Origin: Lichenifustis flavocetrariae
GTDB lineage: Bacteria > Pseudomonadota > Alphaproteobacteria > Rhizobiales > Beijerinckiaceae
Direction: 5' to 3'
Length of the DNA stretch: 64,000 nt
Assembly: GCF_026130545.1 (NCBI RefSeq)
Contig: NZ_JAMOIM010000002.1
Span: 124,001-188,000, forward strand
Part shown: in pieces, positions 53,148 to 61,315 of the stretch
Numbering within the stretch: position 1 is the stretch's first letter
How the letters are laid out: each line of letters begins with the position of its first letter
Translations under genes and position numbers: made by a program
Notes under the pieces: generated by a model
Database searches by the model: none
Told to the model about the DNA's origin: nothing
What the model saw: only the letters and a program-made list of their open reading frames with translations

Positions 53148-54671
53148 ATGCGGTCTGCTTCTTCACGGGTGCGTCGGCGGTCGATGCTCAAGAGTCTTGC
53201 GGTTTTTGCGAGCCTCCTTGCCGCGATGACGCCGCCGGCCATCGCGGCATCGTCGCGGGATTCCCTCACGCTGGGCATGCCGGTGGAGCCATCGGGGCTC
53301 GATCCGACGGTTGCGGCTCCGACAGCCATCCGCGAAGTCACCTGGGGCAACCTCTTCGAAGGACTGGTGACGCTCGACCGGGACGGCAAGATCGTGCCGC
53401 TTCTGGCGAAGAGCTGGACGGTGTCGGACGATGGCCTCACCTATCGATTCACGCTGCAACCCAAGGTGAAATTCCACAACGGCATCCCGTTCGACGCCTC
53501 GATCGTCAAATTTTCGCTCGATCGGGCTCGGGCAACCGACTCGACCAATGCGCAAAAGCAGTTCTTCGAACCGATTCAATCGATCGCGACCCCCGACCCG
53601 CAAACGGCCGTCATCACGCTCAAGCATCCGGTCGGGCTGTTCCTCTATTGGCTTGCCTGGGGTGACGCCGCCATGGTTGAGCCGAGTTCCGTTGCCACGG
53701 AGAAGACCAATCCGATCGGCACCGGACCGTTCACCTTGAAGGAATGGCGGCGCGGCGACCGCGTGGTGCTGGCCCGCAATGCCAGCTATTGGCAGGCCGG
53801 CACACCCCGACTGAGCAGTGTCACGTTCCGGTTCATCGGCGATCCACAAGCCCAGGCCGCGGCCTTGAAAGCGGGAGATATCGACGGCTTCCCGAATTTT
53901 TCGGCGCCGGAATTATTCGCCGAATTCCAAAAAGACCCCCGGTTCACGACCATCGTCGGCAAAACGCCCCGCAAGCTCGTGGCCGGAATGAATTGTGCCA
54001 AGAAACCGCTCGACGATGTGCGCGTGCGCCAAGCCTTGATGAGCGCCATCGACCGCGCCAGTGTGATCGAAGGCGCCTATTCCGGCTTTGGAACTCCGAT
54101 TGGCTCCCATTACGCACCGTCCGACCCAGGATATCTCGATCTGGTAGGGGTCATGCCGCATGACTCCGACAAGGCAAAAAGGCTCTTGGCTGAAGCGGGC
54201 TATGCCAACGGGCTTACTTTGACCATCAAGGCTCCGCAGATGGCCGAGACGACCCGCACGTCACAGATCCTCCAGGCCATGCTGGCCGAGATCGGCGTGA
54301 CGCTGAACATCGTGTCGAGCGAATTTCCAGCGCAATGGATCGACGACGTGTTCTTGAAGAAGAACTTCGAGATGACGATCATCGACCATGCCGAGCCGAT
54401 GGACATCGGGATCTACGCGCGGCCCGATTACTACTTCGGCTATCACAATCCGGCGTTCGACGCGCTGATCGCCAAGGCCGACGGCACGTCCGACGAGAGC
54501 GAGCGCAACCGTCTGTTTGGCGACGCACAGAAGATCCTGGCGCGGGATGTGCCTGCGCTCTACCTCTTCGACCTGCCTCGGTTAAACGTCTGGAACAAGG
54601 ATCTGCAAGGCCTGTGGCCGGACGAACCCCTCCCGCAGATGCTGGTGAAGGATGCCGGTTGGATCCGGTGA
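53148..54671 (+). CDS. Peptide/nickel-type ABC substrate-binding protein (SBP_bac_5), orphan
   Basis: A 507-residue extracytoplasmic binding protein. It has a signal region (SLAVFASLLAAMTPPAIAA; the upstream KSS-rich start makes the exact N-terminus uncertain, with starts at 53148 and 53184), then LTLGMPVEPSGLDPT and TWGNLFEGLVTLDRDGKIVP. KVKFHNGIPFDASIVKFSLD is the family hallmark. Length fits the dipeptide/oligopeptide class. No permease or ATPase of that class is adjacent, so it either works with components elsewhere or was separated from them. Confidence 0.9.
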   Translation: MRSASSRVRRRSMLKSLAVFASLLAAMTPPAIAASSRDSLTLGMPVEPSGLDPTVAAPTAIREVTWGNLFEGLVTLDRDGKIVPLLAKSWTVSDDGLTYRFTLQPKVKFHNGIPFDASIVKFSLDRARATDSTNAQKQFFEPIQSIATPDPQTAVITLKHPVGLFLYWLAWGDAAMVEPSSVATEKTNPIGTGPFTLKEWRRGDRVVLARNASYWQAGTPRLSSVTFRFIGDPQAQAAALKAGDIDGFPNFSAPELFAEFQKDPRFTTIVGKTPRKLVAGMNCAKKPLDDVRVRQALMSAIDRASVIEGAYSGFGTPIGSHYAPSDPGYLDLVGVMPHDSDKAKRLLAEAGYANGLTLTIKAPQMAETTRTSQILQAMLAEIGVTLNIVSSEFPAQWIDDVFLKKNFEMTIIDHAEPMDIGIYARPDYYFGYHNPAFDALIAKADGTSDESERNRLFGDAQKILARDVPALYLFDLPRLNVWNKDLQGLWPDEPLPQMLVKDAGWIR

Positions 54672-54716
54672 AGAGGGAGTTCCTCGGGGGGTGTCCGCCC
54701 CGTGATGCTGAACATC

Positions 54717-54740
54717 GGTCGACGATCGTATCGACCGACT
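54717..54740 (+). terminator. 8-bp inverted repeat after the binding-protein gene
   Basis: TCGGTCGA (54717-54724) pairs perfectly with TCGACCGA (54733-54740) around an 8-base loop, 46 bases after the stop. It has no U-run, so it is only a weak terminator candidate. Confidence 0.35.
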
Positions 54741-54931
54741 GATCCTGGCCCGGAACGATCCGGTACCTCCCATCGGGCTCTTCGGTTCACGGCTCCGGGG
54801 GAACAGATCGGAACAAGCGACGGAAATGTCCCAATCCCGATTTCTCGGGTTCGGGAGCACTGATCGGGCTTCAGATCTTTGGAACCATCCTTAGCCGCCA
54901 ATTCCATCTCACACAATCCGCATGTGGCCGG

Positions 54932-55420
54932 TCAGAGGTCCTCAAGATCGAAGTCGAGGATGGCCATTTGCAGCGTGAACGATTTGCCCTTCGGATCGTC
55001 GGCGGAAATGATGCCGATGAAGTCACTGCCGGAATTGAGCTCGACCGAATCCGTCTTCTTCAGACGCGCCGCAATCTTGAGCTTGTCGTTGTCGAAGAGC
55101 TTCCGCAGATAGGATTCGAGCACGGGTCGCTCGACCGGCACTTTCATGTCGAGCGAAAACGAGCGGTCGCCGTCTTCGTCGTCGACCGTGATGTGGGCGA
55201 TTTTCTTCTCGCCGAGGAAGACGTCGGCGGCATCGTCGTCACGGGCACCCTGGGTGACCTTCAGACCTTGGTTGCCGAAGGTGCGACGCAGAAAATCCTG
55301 CAGCTTGTGGCACTCGGTTTTATCCAGCACGTAAACTTCCTTCGAAATGCCCGGCGTGAGCCCCTTGCCTTCGCCGGTCGCGGCCTGACCCCCTTGAGGC
55401 GTCAGCGCCAGTTCTGCCAT
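54932..55420 (-). CDS. DUF3126-type protein with two tandem copies of the domain
   Basis: A 162-residue protein. DUF3126 is normally a single domain of about 70 residues ending in QMAILDFDL. Here it is present twice: residues 34-94 (LQDFLRRTFGNQGLKVTQG ... DGDRSFSLDMKV) and 98-162 (LESYLRKLFDNDKLKIAAR ... SFTLQMAILDFDLEDL). An N-terminal polar ~30 residues precede them. The ATG at 55420 has AAGG five bases before it. The function of the family is unknown. It is not linked to an obvious neighbour. Confidence 0.75.
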   Translation of the reverse strand: MAELALTPQGGQAATGEGKGLTPGISKEVYVLDKTECHKLQDFLRRTFGNQGLKVTQGARDDDAADVFLGEKKIAHITVDDEDGDRSFSLDMKVPVERPVLESYLRKLFDNDKLKIAARLKKTDSVELNSGSDFIGIISADDPKGKSFTLQMAILDFDLEDL

Positions 55421-55509
55421 TCGGCCTTCGTTCCGAGTCACCCCGCCCTACCAATGGAGTGACGACACAGACGTAAGGGATAGCGTTCAACGCCACACCA
55501 ATAAACCCG

Positions 55510-56355
55510 TCAAAAGGAACCGTCAGGCCGGTCCGCGGTCTTTTGCGCGAGGATCTGATCCATCGTGCGGGCAGGTTCCGCGCAGCCTGCTTCACCGACC
55601 ACCCTGCCAGGCACACCTGCCACTGTCTTGTTGGGTGGCACGGCCGCAAGAACGACCGACCCTGCCGCGATCCGCGAGCATCGGCCGACTTCGATGTTCC
55701 CCAATACTTTCGCGCCCGCCCCGATCAACACGCCCTGACGGATCTTCGGATGGCGGTCGCCCTGTTCCTTGCCGGTGCCGCCGAGTGTGACGTCCTGGAG
55801 CAGCGAGACATTGTCTTCCACGACTGTCGTCGCACCCACCACGAGCCCGGTGGCATGATCGAGAAAAATCCCCTTGCCGAATTCGGCATTGGGATGAATG
55901 TCGGTCTGGAATACGTTCGACGAGCGGCTCTGCAGGTAAAGCGCGAGGTCGCGGCGGCCGTTGCGCCAGAGCGCATGAGCCAGTCGATGCGTCTGGATGG
56001 CGTGAAAGCCCTTGAAATAGAGCACCGGCTCGAGCAGCCGCGTGCAGGCCGGATCGCGGTCGAAAACGGCCATCACATCGGCATGGATCGCGACACCGAT
56101 CGAGGGATCGTCGGCAAGAAGATCGCCGAACGTCTGTTGCAACAGCGAGGTCGGAAGATCCTCGTGCCCGAGTCGCGTGGCCAGCCTGTAGATCACGGCC
56201 TGCACCAGCGATGCGTGATTCAGGATGTTCGAGAAGACGAAGCCCGCGAGGCGCGGCTCCGCCCGGACCACCTCTTCGGCTTCGACCCGAACGCGGGAAA
56301 AGACCGGATCGCCAACCGCGAATTCGATCACTTTCGCCGAAATACCGTGCATCAT
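55510..56355 (-). CDS. cysE: Serine O-acetyltransferase CysE
   Basis: A 281-residue enzyme that makes O-acetylserine for cysteine synthesis. The N-terminal helical domain (residues 1-160) is followed by the left-handed beta-helix: DIHPNAEFGKGIFLDHATGL, LLQDVTLGGTGKEQGDRHPK and VLIGAGAKVLGNIEVGRCSR. The acceptor His and Asp are in DHATG. The extended C-terminal tail lacks the terminal Ile that binds CysK; it ends RPDGSF. No cysK gene is nearby. Confidence 0.95.
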   Translation of the reverse strand: MMHGISAKVIEFAVGDPVFSRVRVEAEEVVRAEPRLAGFVFSNILNHASLVQAVIYRLATRLGHEDLPTSLLQQTFGDLLADDPSIGVAIHADVMAVFDRDPACTRLLEPVLYFKGFHAIQTHRLAHALWRNGRRDLALYLQSRSSNVFQTDIHPNAEFGKGIFLDHATGLVVGATTVVEDNVSLLQDVTLGGTGKEQGDRHPKIRQGVLIGAGAKVLGNIEVGRCSRIAAGSVVLAAVPPNKTVAGVPGRVVGEAGCAEPARTMDQILAQKTADRPDGSF

Positions 56356-56499
56356 AACGGCTCTCCCTGCCGCAGCGGCCCTTGTGCGGGTCGCTTCCCA
56401 TCCCGGCCGGCTGCCGGACCAAGGCCGCCATCTATAGCATGCCCAGGGCCGACCGCGCGACCGGTCGGCTCAGGCTTTTCGACGCCGACCGCAAAGCCG

Positions 56500-57267
56500 T
56501 TACGGGCGCTCCACGAGAAAGTCGAGCGCTCCCGCCTTGAAGGCCTTGTCTCCGACAGCAAGATTGTGATCGCGGCCCGGAATGTCCAGCACCCGCCCCT
56601 GCGGCAGAAGCTCTGCGAGGGCATATGGGTCCCCGGCGATGGGGTCGGCCGTTCCCACAGCGACCAGCACCGGGCAGAGAATCTCGGCGAGGTCGCTTGG
56701 CCCAAGGCTTTGCCGCGTCCCCCTGATACAGGCCGCGAGGGCCTGGAGATCGCTGCCCGTCGCCTCCGCGAAGCGGCGGAACATGCGCGGCATCGGCTCG
56801 GTGACATCGTCGAGTGACGGTGCCTCCATGGCCTCGGCGATCGACTGTGGCAACCCGGACCCATCCACAAGATGGATCCCGAGCCCCCCCAAAATGACGG
56901 AACGTATTCTCGCCTTGGCCCGCAGCGCCAGAAACGCCGCGATACGAGCGCCCATCGAGTAACCCATGACATCGACCCGATCGAGACCGAGGTGATCGAG
57001 CAACGCTTCGGCGTCGCGGGCCATGCGATCGACGTGATAGTCTTCCGGTCGACGAGGCTTATCGCTCAGGCCGTGCCCGCGGTTGTCGATCGCGATGACC
57101 CGGCGGCCGGCCCCGGTCAGGGTCGCCAGCCAATTGGTGTTGACCCAGTTGATGGTGTGGTTCGACGCGAACCCGTGGATCAACAAGATGGGTTCACCAC
57201 GATCGAAGCAGGTTGCCGGGACATCGATGTAAAAAAGGGATAGGTCGCCGGATCGAAACTCGGCCAT
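56500..57267 (-). CDS. Alpha/beta hydrolase
   Basis: A 255-residue hydrolase. The oxyanion region is LLIHGFASNHT, and VMGYSMGARIAAF has the nucleophile Ser104. A catalytic Asp lies in VGTADPIAGDP and the His in PGRDHNLAVG. The lid is short. It is divergent from the small zinc-binding protein gene. Substrate unknown; similarity to esterases and 3-oxoadipate enol-lactonase-type enzymes is general to the fold. There are 144 bases between it and cysE without a gene. Confidence 0.88.
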   Translation of the reverse strand: MAEFRSGDLSLFYIDVPATCFDRGEPILLIHGFASNHTINWVNTNWLATLTGAGRRVIAIDNRGHGLSDKPRRPEDYHVDRMARDAEALLDHLGLDRVDVMGYSMGARIAAFLALRAKARIRSVILGGLGIHLVDGSGLPQSIAEAMEAPSLDDVTEPMPRMFRRFAEATGSDLQALAACIRGTRQSLGPSDLAEILCPVLVAVGTADPIAGDPYALAELLPQGRVLDIPGRDHNLAVGDKAFKAGALDFLVERP

Positions 57268-57435
57268 GGAACAGCTCTCGGCAGGACACGCGATGGACGC
57301 CTGTCACCCGCGTCCAGATCCGGTTGAGCACACCGGACGGATCGGGTTCAAGGCGTGTCGACCCTGTTTTTTCTCGCATCGCCGATCGATCTGGGTGATA
57401 CACCGGCCATCTTCATCGCTTTCGGAAGATCACGC

Positions 57436-57684
57436 ATGGCCAGTTCGCATCAGACGCCGCATTTTCACAACGAGATCGGCGTCCCGACGATCAGGGTCGG
57501 CGTGCGCGAGTTCATGTGCACCGGCGCCCTGCCGCCTTTCGATCACCCGCACACGTTCATCGACATGGGTGACAGCGACGATGCGGTCTGTCCCTATTGT
57601 TCCACGCGGTACCTGCACGACGGTAGCCTCGGCCACGGCTGCGAGCCGGCCTCTTGCGAGTACCGGCCCGACACGGCGCCCTGA
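57436..57684 (+). CDS. Zinc-finger (CHCC-type) small protein
   Basis: An 82-residue protein of the zf-CHCC family related to mitochondrial complex I subunit NDUFS6. PHFHNEIGVPTIRVGVREFM starts the conserved region, and the metal residues are Cys (EFMCTG), His (FDHPHTF) and two Cys (VCPYCSTRYLHD). The ATG at 57436 starts the domain; earlier codons give no conserved residues. In alphaproteobacteria it is linked to complex I assembly by homology. It lies 22 bases before the FAD monooxygenase gene. Confidence 0.85.
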   Translation: MASSHQTPHFHNEIGVPTIRVGVREFMCTGALPPFDHPHTFIDMGDSDDAVCPYCSTRYLHDGSLGHGCEPASCEYRPDTAP

Positions 57685-57706
57685 ACGCGCCCGAATCGGC
57701 AGGCCG

Positions 57707-58867
57707 ATGGCGCATGTAATCGTCGGCGGCGCCGGCATCGGTGGTCTGACGGCGGCCCTGGCCATGAGCCAGGCAGGATCGCGCGTGACGCTGATCGAGC
57801 GTCGACAATCGTTCGCGGAGATCGGAGCCGGGCTCCAGCTTGGCCCGAACGCTACCCGGGTGCTGGCTTCGCTCGATCTGCTCGAACCCGTTCGGTCGAT
57901 TGCCACGGAACCGCAGACCCTGCGTATCCGCCGTGGTCGCGACGCCCGGGACCTGATCGCCCTCCCTCTCGGGGCCGGCGCGGAGCAACGCTACGGTGCT
58001 CCGTTTCTACTGGTCCACAGGGCCGATTTGCATCGGGTTTTGGCAGAACATGCCCGAGCGCGCCCGACGATCCACATCGAACTCGGTGTCGCGGTTCTCG
58101 GGGTGCAGCAAGGCCGGGACGACGTCACCGTCGTGACCGACCAAGCCTCCTACAGTGCCGAGGCATGGGTCGACGCTGGAGGCCTGCACGCGCCGGACCG
58201 TCTTGCCGCGAGCAGGCGGTCGGCACGACGCACCGCCTGGCGGGCCTTGGTCCCGGCAGCCGCCTTGCCGCCCTCCTACGCGAGACCCGAGACCCATCTG
58301 TGGCTCGGACACCGCACGCATCTGGTGCACTACCCGCTTCGATCGGCGGCTTTGATCAACGTCGTGGCCATCACCGAGCATCATGGGTCGGGGGGTGATC
58401 CAAACCAGGATTTCTGGTCGCAACCGGGCGATGCCGCCGAATTGCGCCACGCCTTCCGGGGCTGGCACCGCGACGCTCTCAGGCTCCTTGAAACGCACGT
58501 CGACTGGCGGCGTTGGCCGTTGTTCGATGCGGAGCCCCTGATGTCCTGGAGCGAGGGCCGTGCCACCCGGCTCGGCGATGCCGCGCATCCCATGCTGCCA
58601 TTCCTGGCTCAGGGCGCGTCGCAGGCCATCGAGGATGCGGGCGTGCTCGCCTGGGCATTGAGTCAACCAGGAGGAATCGTCGCGGCCTTGCAGGCCTATG
58701 ACCGGCGGAGAGCACCGCGAGCCGCCCGCGTGCAACGCGCCTCGCGCCGACAGGGCGACATCTACCACCTGCCGCGACCGGCCTCGGACGCCCGCGATCT
58801 CGTAATGCGGGCGCTCGGCGGGCAACGCGCTTTGGCCAGTATGGACTGGCTCTACGGCCCGATGTGA
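57707..58867 (+). CDS. FAD-dependent monooxygenase (UbiH/salicylate hydroxylase-like)
   Basis: A 386-residue flavoprotein. GGAGIGG (residues 7-13) binds FAD, the DG-type region is WVDAGGLHAPDRL, and GDAAHPMLPFLAQGASQAIE (Gly290, Asp291) is the second FAD motif. This group includes salicylate and 3-hydroxybenzoate hydroxylases and ubiquinone hydroxylases. The Ala in VDAGGLHAP replaces the usual GADG pattern, and so the enzyme may be specialised. The aromatic substrate cannot be named from sequence. Confidence 0.9.
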   Translation: MAHVIVGGAGIGGLTAALAMSQAGSRVTLIERRQSFAEIGAGLQLGPNATRVLASLDLLEPVRSIATEPQTLRIRRGRDARDLIALPLGAGAEQRYGAPFLLVHRADLHRVLAEHARARPTIHIELGVAVLGVQQGRDDVTVVTDQASYSAEAWVDAGGLHAPDRLAASRRSARRTAWRALVPAAALPPSYARPETHLWLGHRTHLVHYPLRSAALINVVAITEHHGSGGDPNQDFWSQPGDAAELRHAFRGWHRDALRLLETHVDWRRWPLFDAEPLMSWSEGRATRLGDAAHPMLPFLAQGASQAIEDAGVLAWALSQPGGIVAALQAYDRRRAPRAARVQRASRRQGDIYHLPRPASDARDLVMRALGGQRALASMDWLYGPM

Positions 58868-58982
58868 GGGATCTTCCCCGCACGACGAATCAATTCGTCG
58901 CATCACATCTCGCGTGCAATTCGCTTTCCCTCCATCCGCCTTTCGCCGCACAGTCCGGCGCCGCGCGCTGATTCGAGAGTTC

Positions 58983-59915
58983 ATGACGACCGAAAAGGAA
59001 CGTCCCGACCTTCGGAGCGCCCATGTCATCGTGGTCGCGAATGAAAAGGGGGGGACAGGAAAATCGACGATGTCGATCCATCTGACCATCGCCTTGCTCA
59101 AGGCTGGCTACCGCGTCGCCTCGATCGATCTCGACACGCGGCAGCGCACGCTCACACGTTTCCTGGAAAACCGGGAGTCCTGGGCCCTCAGCCTCGGAAA
59201 ATCGATCGAACTGCCGTTGCATCGCGCGCCCGATCGAGGCAGCTCTCGCAATGTGGCCGACAACGAAGAGCGTGAGTTCGCGGAATTTGCGGACGCGGTC
59301 TCGGCCGTCGAGCATGATTATGAATTCCTGATCATCGACACGCCGGCGAGCGACTCCTACCTCATGCGCTTGGCCCATTCCCTCGCGGACACGCTCGTTT
59401 CTCCGGTCAACGACAGTTACATCGACATCGATGTCTTCTCGCGCGTGCACCATGACCGCTCGCAGCGCGGCAGGGTGGCTCATTATGCAGATCTGGTTCT
59501 GGAGGCGCGCCGACGAAGGCGTCAGGCCGACGCGGGACTGATCGATTGGGTGCTGGTGCGCAATCGCGTGGCGTCGATCCAGTCGAACAATGCCCGGCAG
59601 GTGGCGATCAGCCTCAGTCGGCTCGCCCCCGAATTGCAATTCCGAACGGCCGAAGGCCTGCACGACCGCGTGATCTTCCGTGAACTCTTCCCGATCGGCC
59701 TGACCGCCCTCGACGCCATCGAAGAGGCGACCAAATCAGGAACCCTGACGGCCTCACAGGCGGGCGCCCGCAAAGAGATCGCGGAATTGATCGAGGCCTT
59801 GCAGTTGCCGGTGCATCGCGCCGGTCACTCCTATATCGAAGCGCGGCACGACTGGTTCGACCGCATTTCGAGCATCTACGCCAGCATGGGCAACGGCCGC
59901 TCAGCTTGGCGCTGA
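58983..59915 (+). CDS. mipZ: Division-plane positioning ATPase MipZ
   Basis: A 310-residue ParA/MinD-family ATPase. The deviant Walker A is EKGGTGKST (residues 21-29), DTRQRTLTRFLENRE and LIIDTPASDSYLMRLAHSLA (Walker B/switch) are MipZ-like, and VSPVNDSYIDIDVF is a MipZ hallmark. MipZ forms gradients from ParB at the poles and inhibits FtsZ, placing division at midcell. The ATG at 58983 has GAGAG before it; a longer frame from 58914 is less likely. It is expected in alphaproteobacteria without MinCDE. Confidence 0.93.
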   Translation: MTTEKERPDLRSAHVIVVANEKGGTGKSTMSIHLTIALLKAGYRVASIDLDTRQRTLTRFLENRESWALSLGKSIELPLHRAPDRGSSRNVADNEEREFAEFADAVSAVEHDYEFLIIDTPASDSYLMRLAHSLADTLVSPVNDSYIDIDVFSRVHHDRSQRGRVAHYADLVLEARRRRRQADAGLIDWVLVRNRVASIQSNNARQVAISLSRLAPELQFRTAEGLHDRVIFRELFPIGLTALDAIEEATKSGTLTASQAGARKEIAELIEALQLPVHRAGHSYIEARHDWFDRISSIYASMGNGRSAWR

Positions 59916-60045
59916 AGCCGGTTGGCCATCCGACCACGCGGATATTTATTTCGAGGCTCCCGGATCGAACGCGGCACCTTGGGGTTTGCCAGGGATTAAA
60001 GGCGTGGCTGATGGCTGCGCTTTTTCGTGACCGAGGGGGATCCGG

Positions 60046-61185
60046 ATGAAGCTTTTTGACTGCCAGAATTGTGGTCAGACATTATTTTTCGAGAACACGC
60101 GCTGCGAGCATTGCGGCTTGCGGGTGGGATACGACACGGGCTCACAGTCCCTTCTGGCTCTCGATCGCACCGTCAAGGAACTCAACAACCTCGTCTGGCA
60201 TGCGGCCGGTGACACGAGCCGCTCCTTCAAATTCTGTGTGAATGCCGCGCACGACGTGTGCAACTGGCTGATCCCTGCAGAGTCGAATGACAGCTACTGC
60301 CTCGCCTGCAAGCACAACCGCACGGTCCCGGATCTCGACAAGGAGCACAACAAGCACCTTTGGCAGCAGATGGAATATGCCAAACACCGCCTCTTCTACA
60401 CCTTGTTGGCGCTGAAGTTGCCGCTGGCCACCCGGGTCGATGATCCGGAGGAGGGCCTGATGTTCGAGTTCAAAGAGGACGAGTCCGAAGACAAGAAGGT
60501 CCTGACCGGACACGAGCATGGCGACATCACCATCAACATCGTGGAAGCCGACGACGCCGAACGCGAGCGACGCCGGACCGCGATGCATGAGCCCTATCGG
60601 ACCCTGCTCGGCCACTTCCGCCATGAGGTCGGGCATTACTACTGGGATCGCCTCGTTCGAGACGCACCCGCCCTCGAACCCTATAGAGCGATCTTCGGAG
60701 ACGAGCGGGCGGACTACAACGAAGCGCTGCAGAAACATTATCGCGAAGGGCCGCCGGAGAATTGGCGAGAGAACTTCGTCAGCGCCTATGCGACCACCCA
60801 CCCGTGGGAAGACTTTGCAGAGACCTGGGCTCACTACCTGCATATCATTGATACGCTCGATACGGCCGATTCATTCGGGATCAGAATCAAGCCGAAGGAG
60901 ATCGTGGCCTCGGAGGCATTGACCACGCAGGTCGATTTCTCGCCCTACACGGCCGACAGCATCGCCCCTATCGTCGAAGCCTGGGTCCCGTTGACCTTTG
61001 CGGTGAACAGCCTCAATCGGAGCATGGGGCTGCGTGATTTCTACCCCTTCGTTCTCACCCCCATGATCATCGAGAAGATCGGATTCATCCACGATCTCGT
61101 GCATGGCTGGGTAGGCGCCGAGCGACGCGCGCAGCCAACGATCGATTCCGACAATCGCAAAGTGCCGGAAAGCAACGCGGCCTGA
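60046..61185 (+). CDS. Zinc-ribbon putative zinc-binding metallopeptidase
   Basis: A 379-residue protein. The N-terminal zinc ribbon has Cys6, Cys9, Cys20 and Cys23 (CQNCG ... CEHCG), and a second Cys pair lies in SYCLACKHN. The catalytic helix is HEVGHYYW (His193, Glu194, His197), with a later acidic stretch AETWAHYLHIIDTLDTADSF as further ligand region. This is the family annotated as putative zinc-binding peptidase, found widely in alphaproteobacteria, with no known substrate. It lacks a signal peptide. It starts about 130 bases after mipZ. Confidence 0.88.
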   Translation: MKLFDCQNCGQTLFFENTRCEHCGLRVGYDTGSQSLLALDRTVKELNNLVWHAAGDTSRSFKFCVNAAHDVCNWLIPAESNDSYCLACKHNRTVPDLDKEHNKHLWQQMEYAKHRLFYTLLALKLPLATRVDDPEEGLMFEFKEDESEDKKVLTGHEHGDITINIVEADDAERERRRTAMHEPYRTLLGHFRHEVGHYYWDRLVRDAPALEPYRAIFGDERADYNEALQKHYREGPPENWRENFVSAYATTHPWEDFAETWAHYLHIIDTLDTADSFGIRIKPKEIVASEALTTQVDFSPYTADSIAPIVEAWVPLTFAVNSLNRSMGLRDFYPFVLTPMIIEKIGFIHDLVHGWVGAERRAQPTIDSDNRKVPESNAA

Positions 61186-61315
61186 CGGCGCCAGCCAAGG
61201 CGGCAGGTTCTGGACCCAGAGCCTGCTTGTTGTTCTTGGGCACGTGATTTGCAACAAGGCGATATGGGCCCGCTGGCAACGGCAGGGTCCTCCAAGCGCT
61301 TTTCGAAGGTGAATC

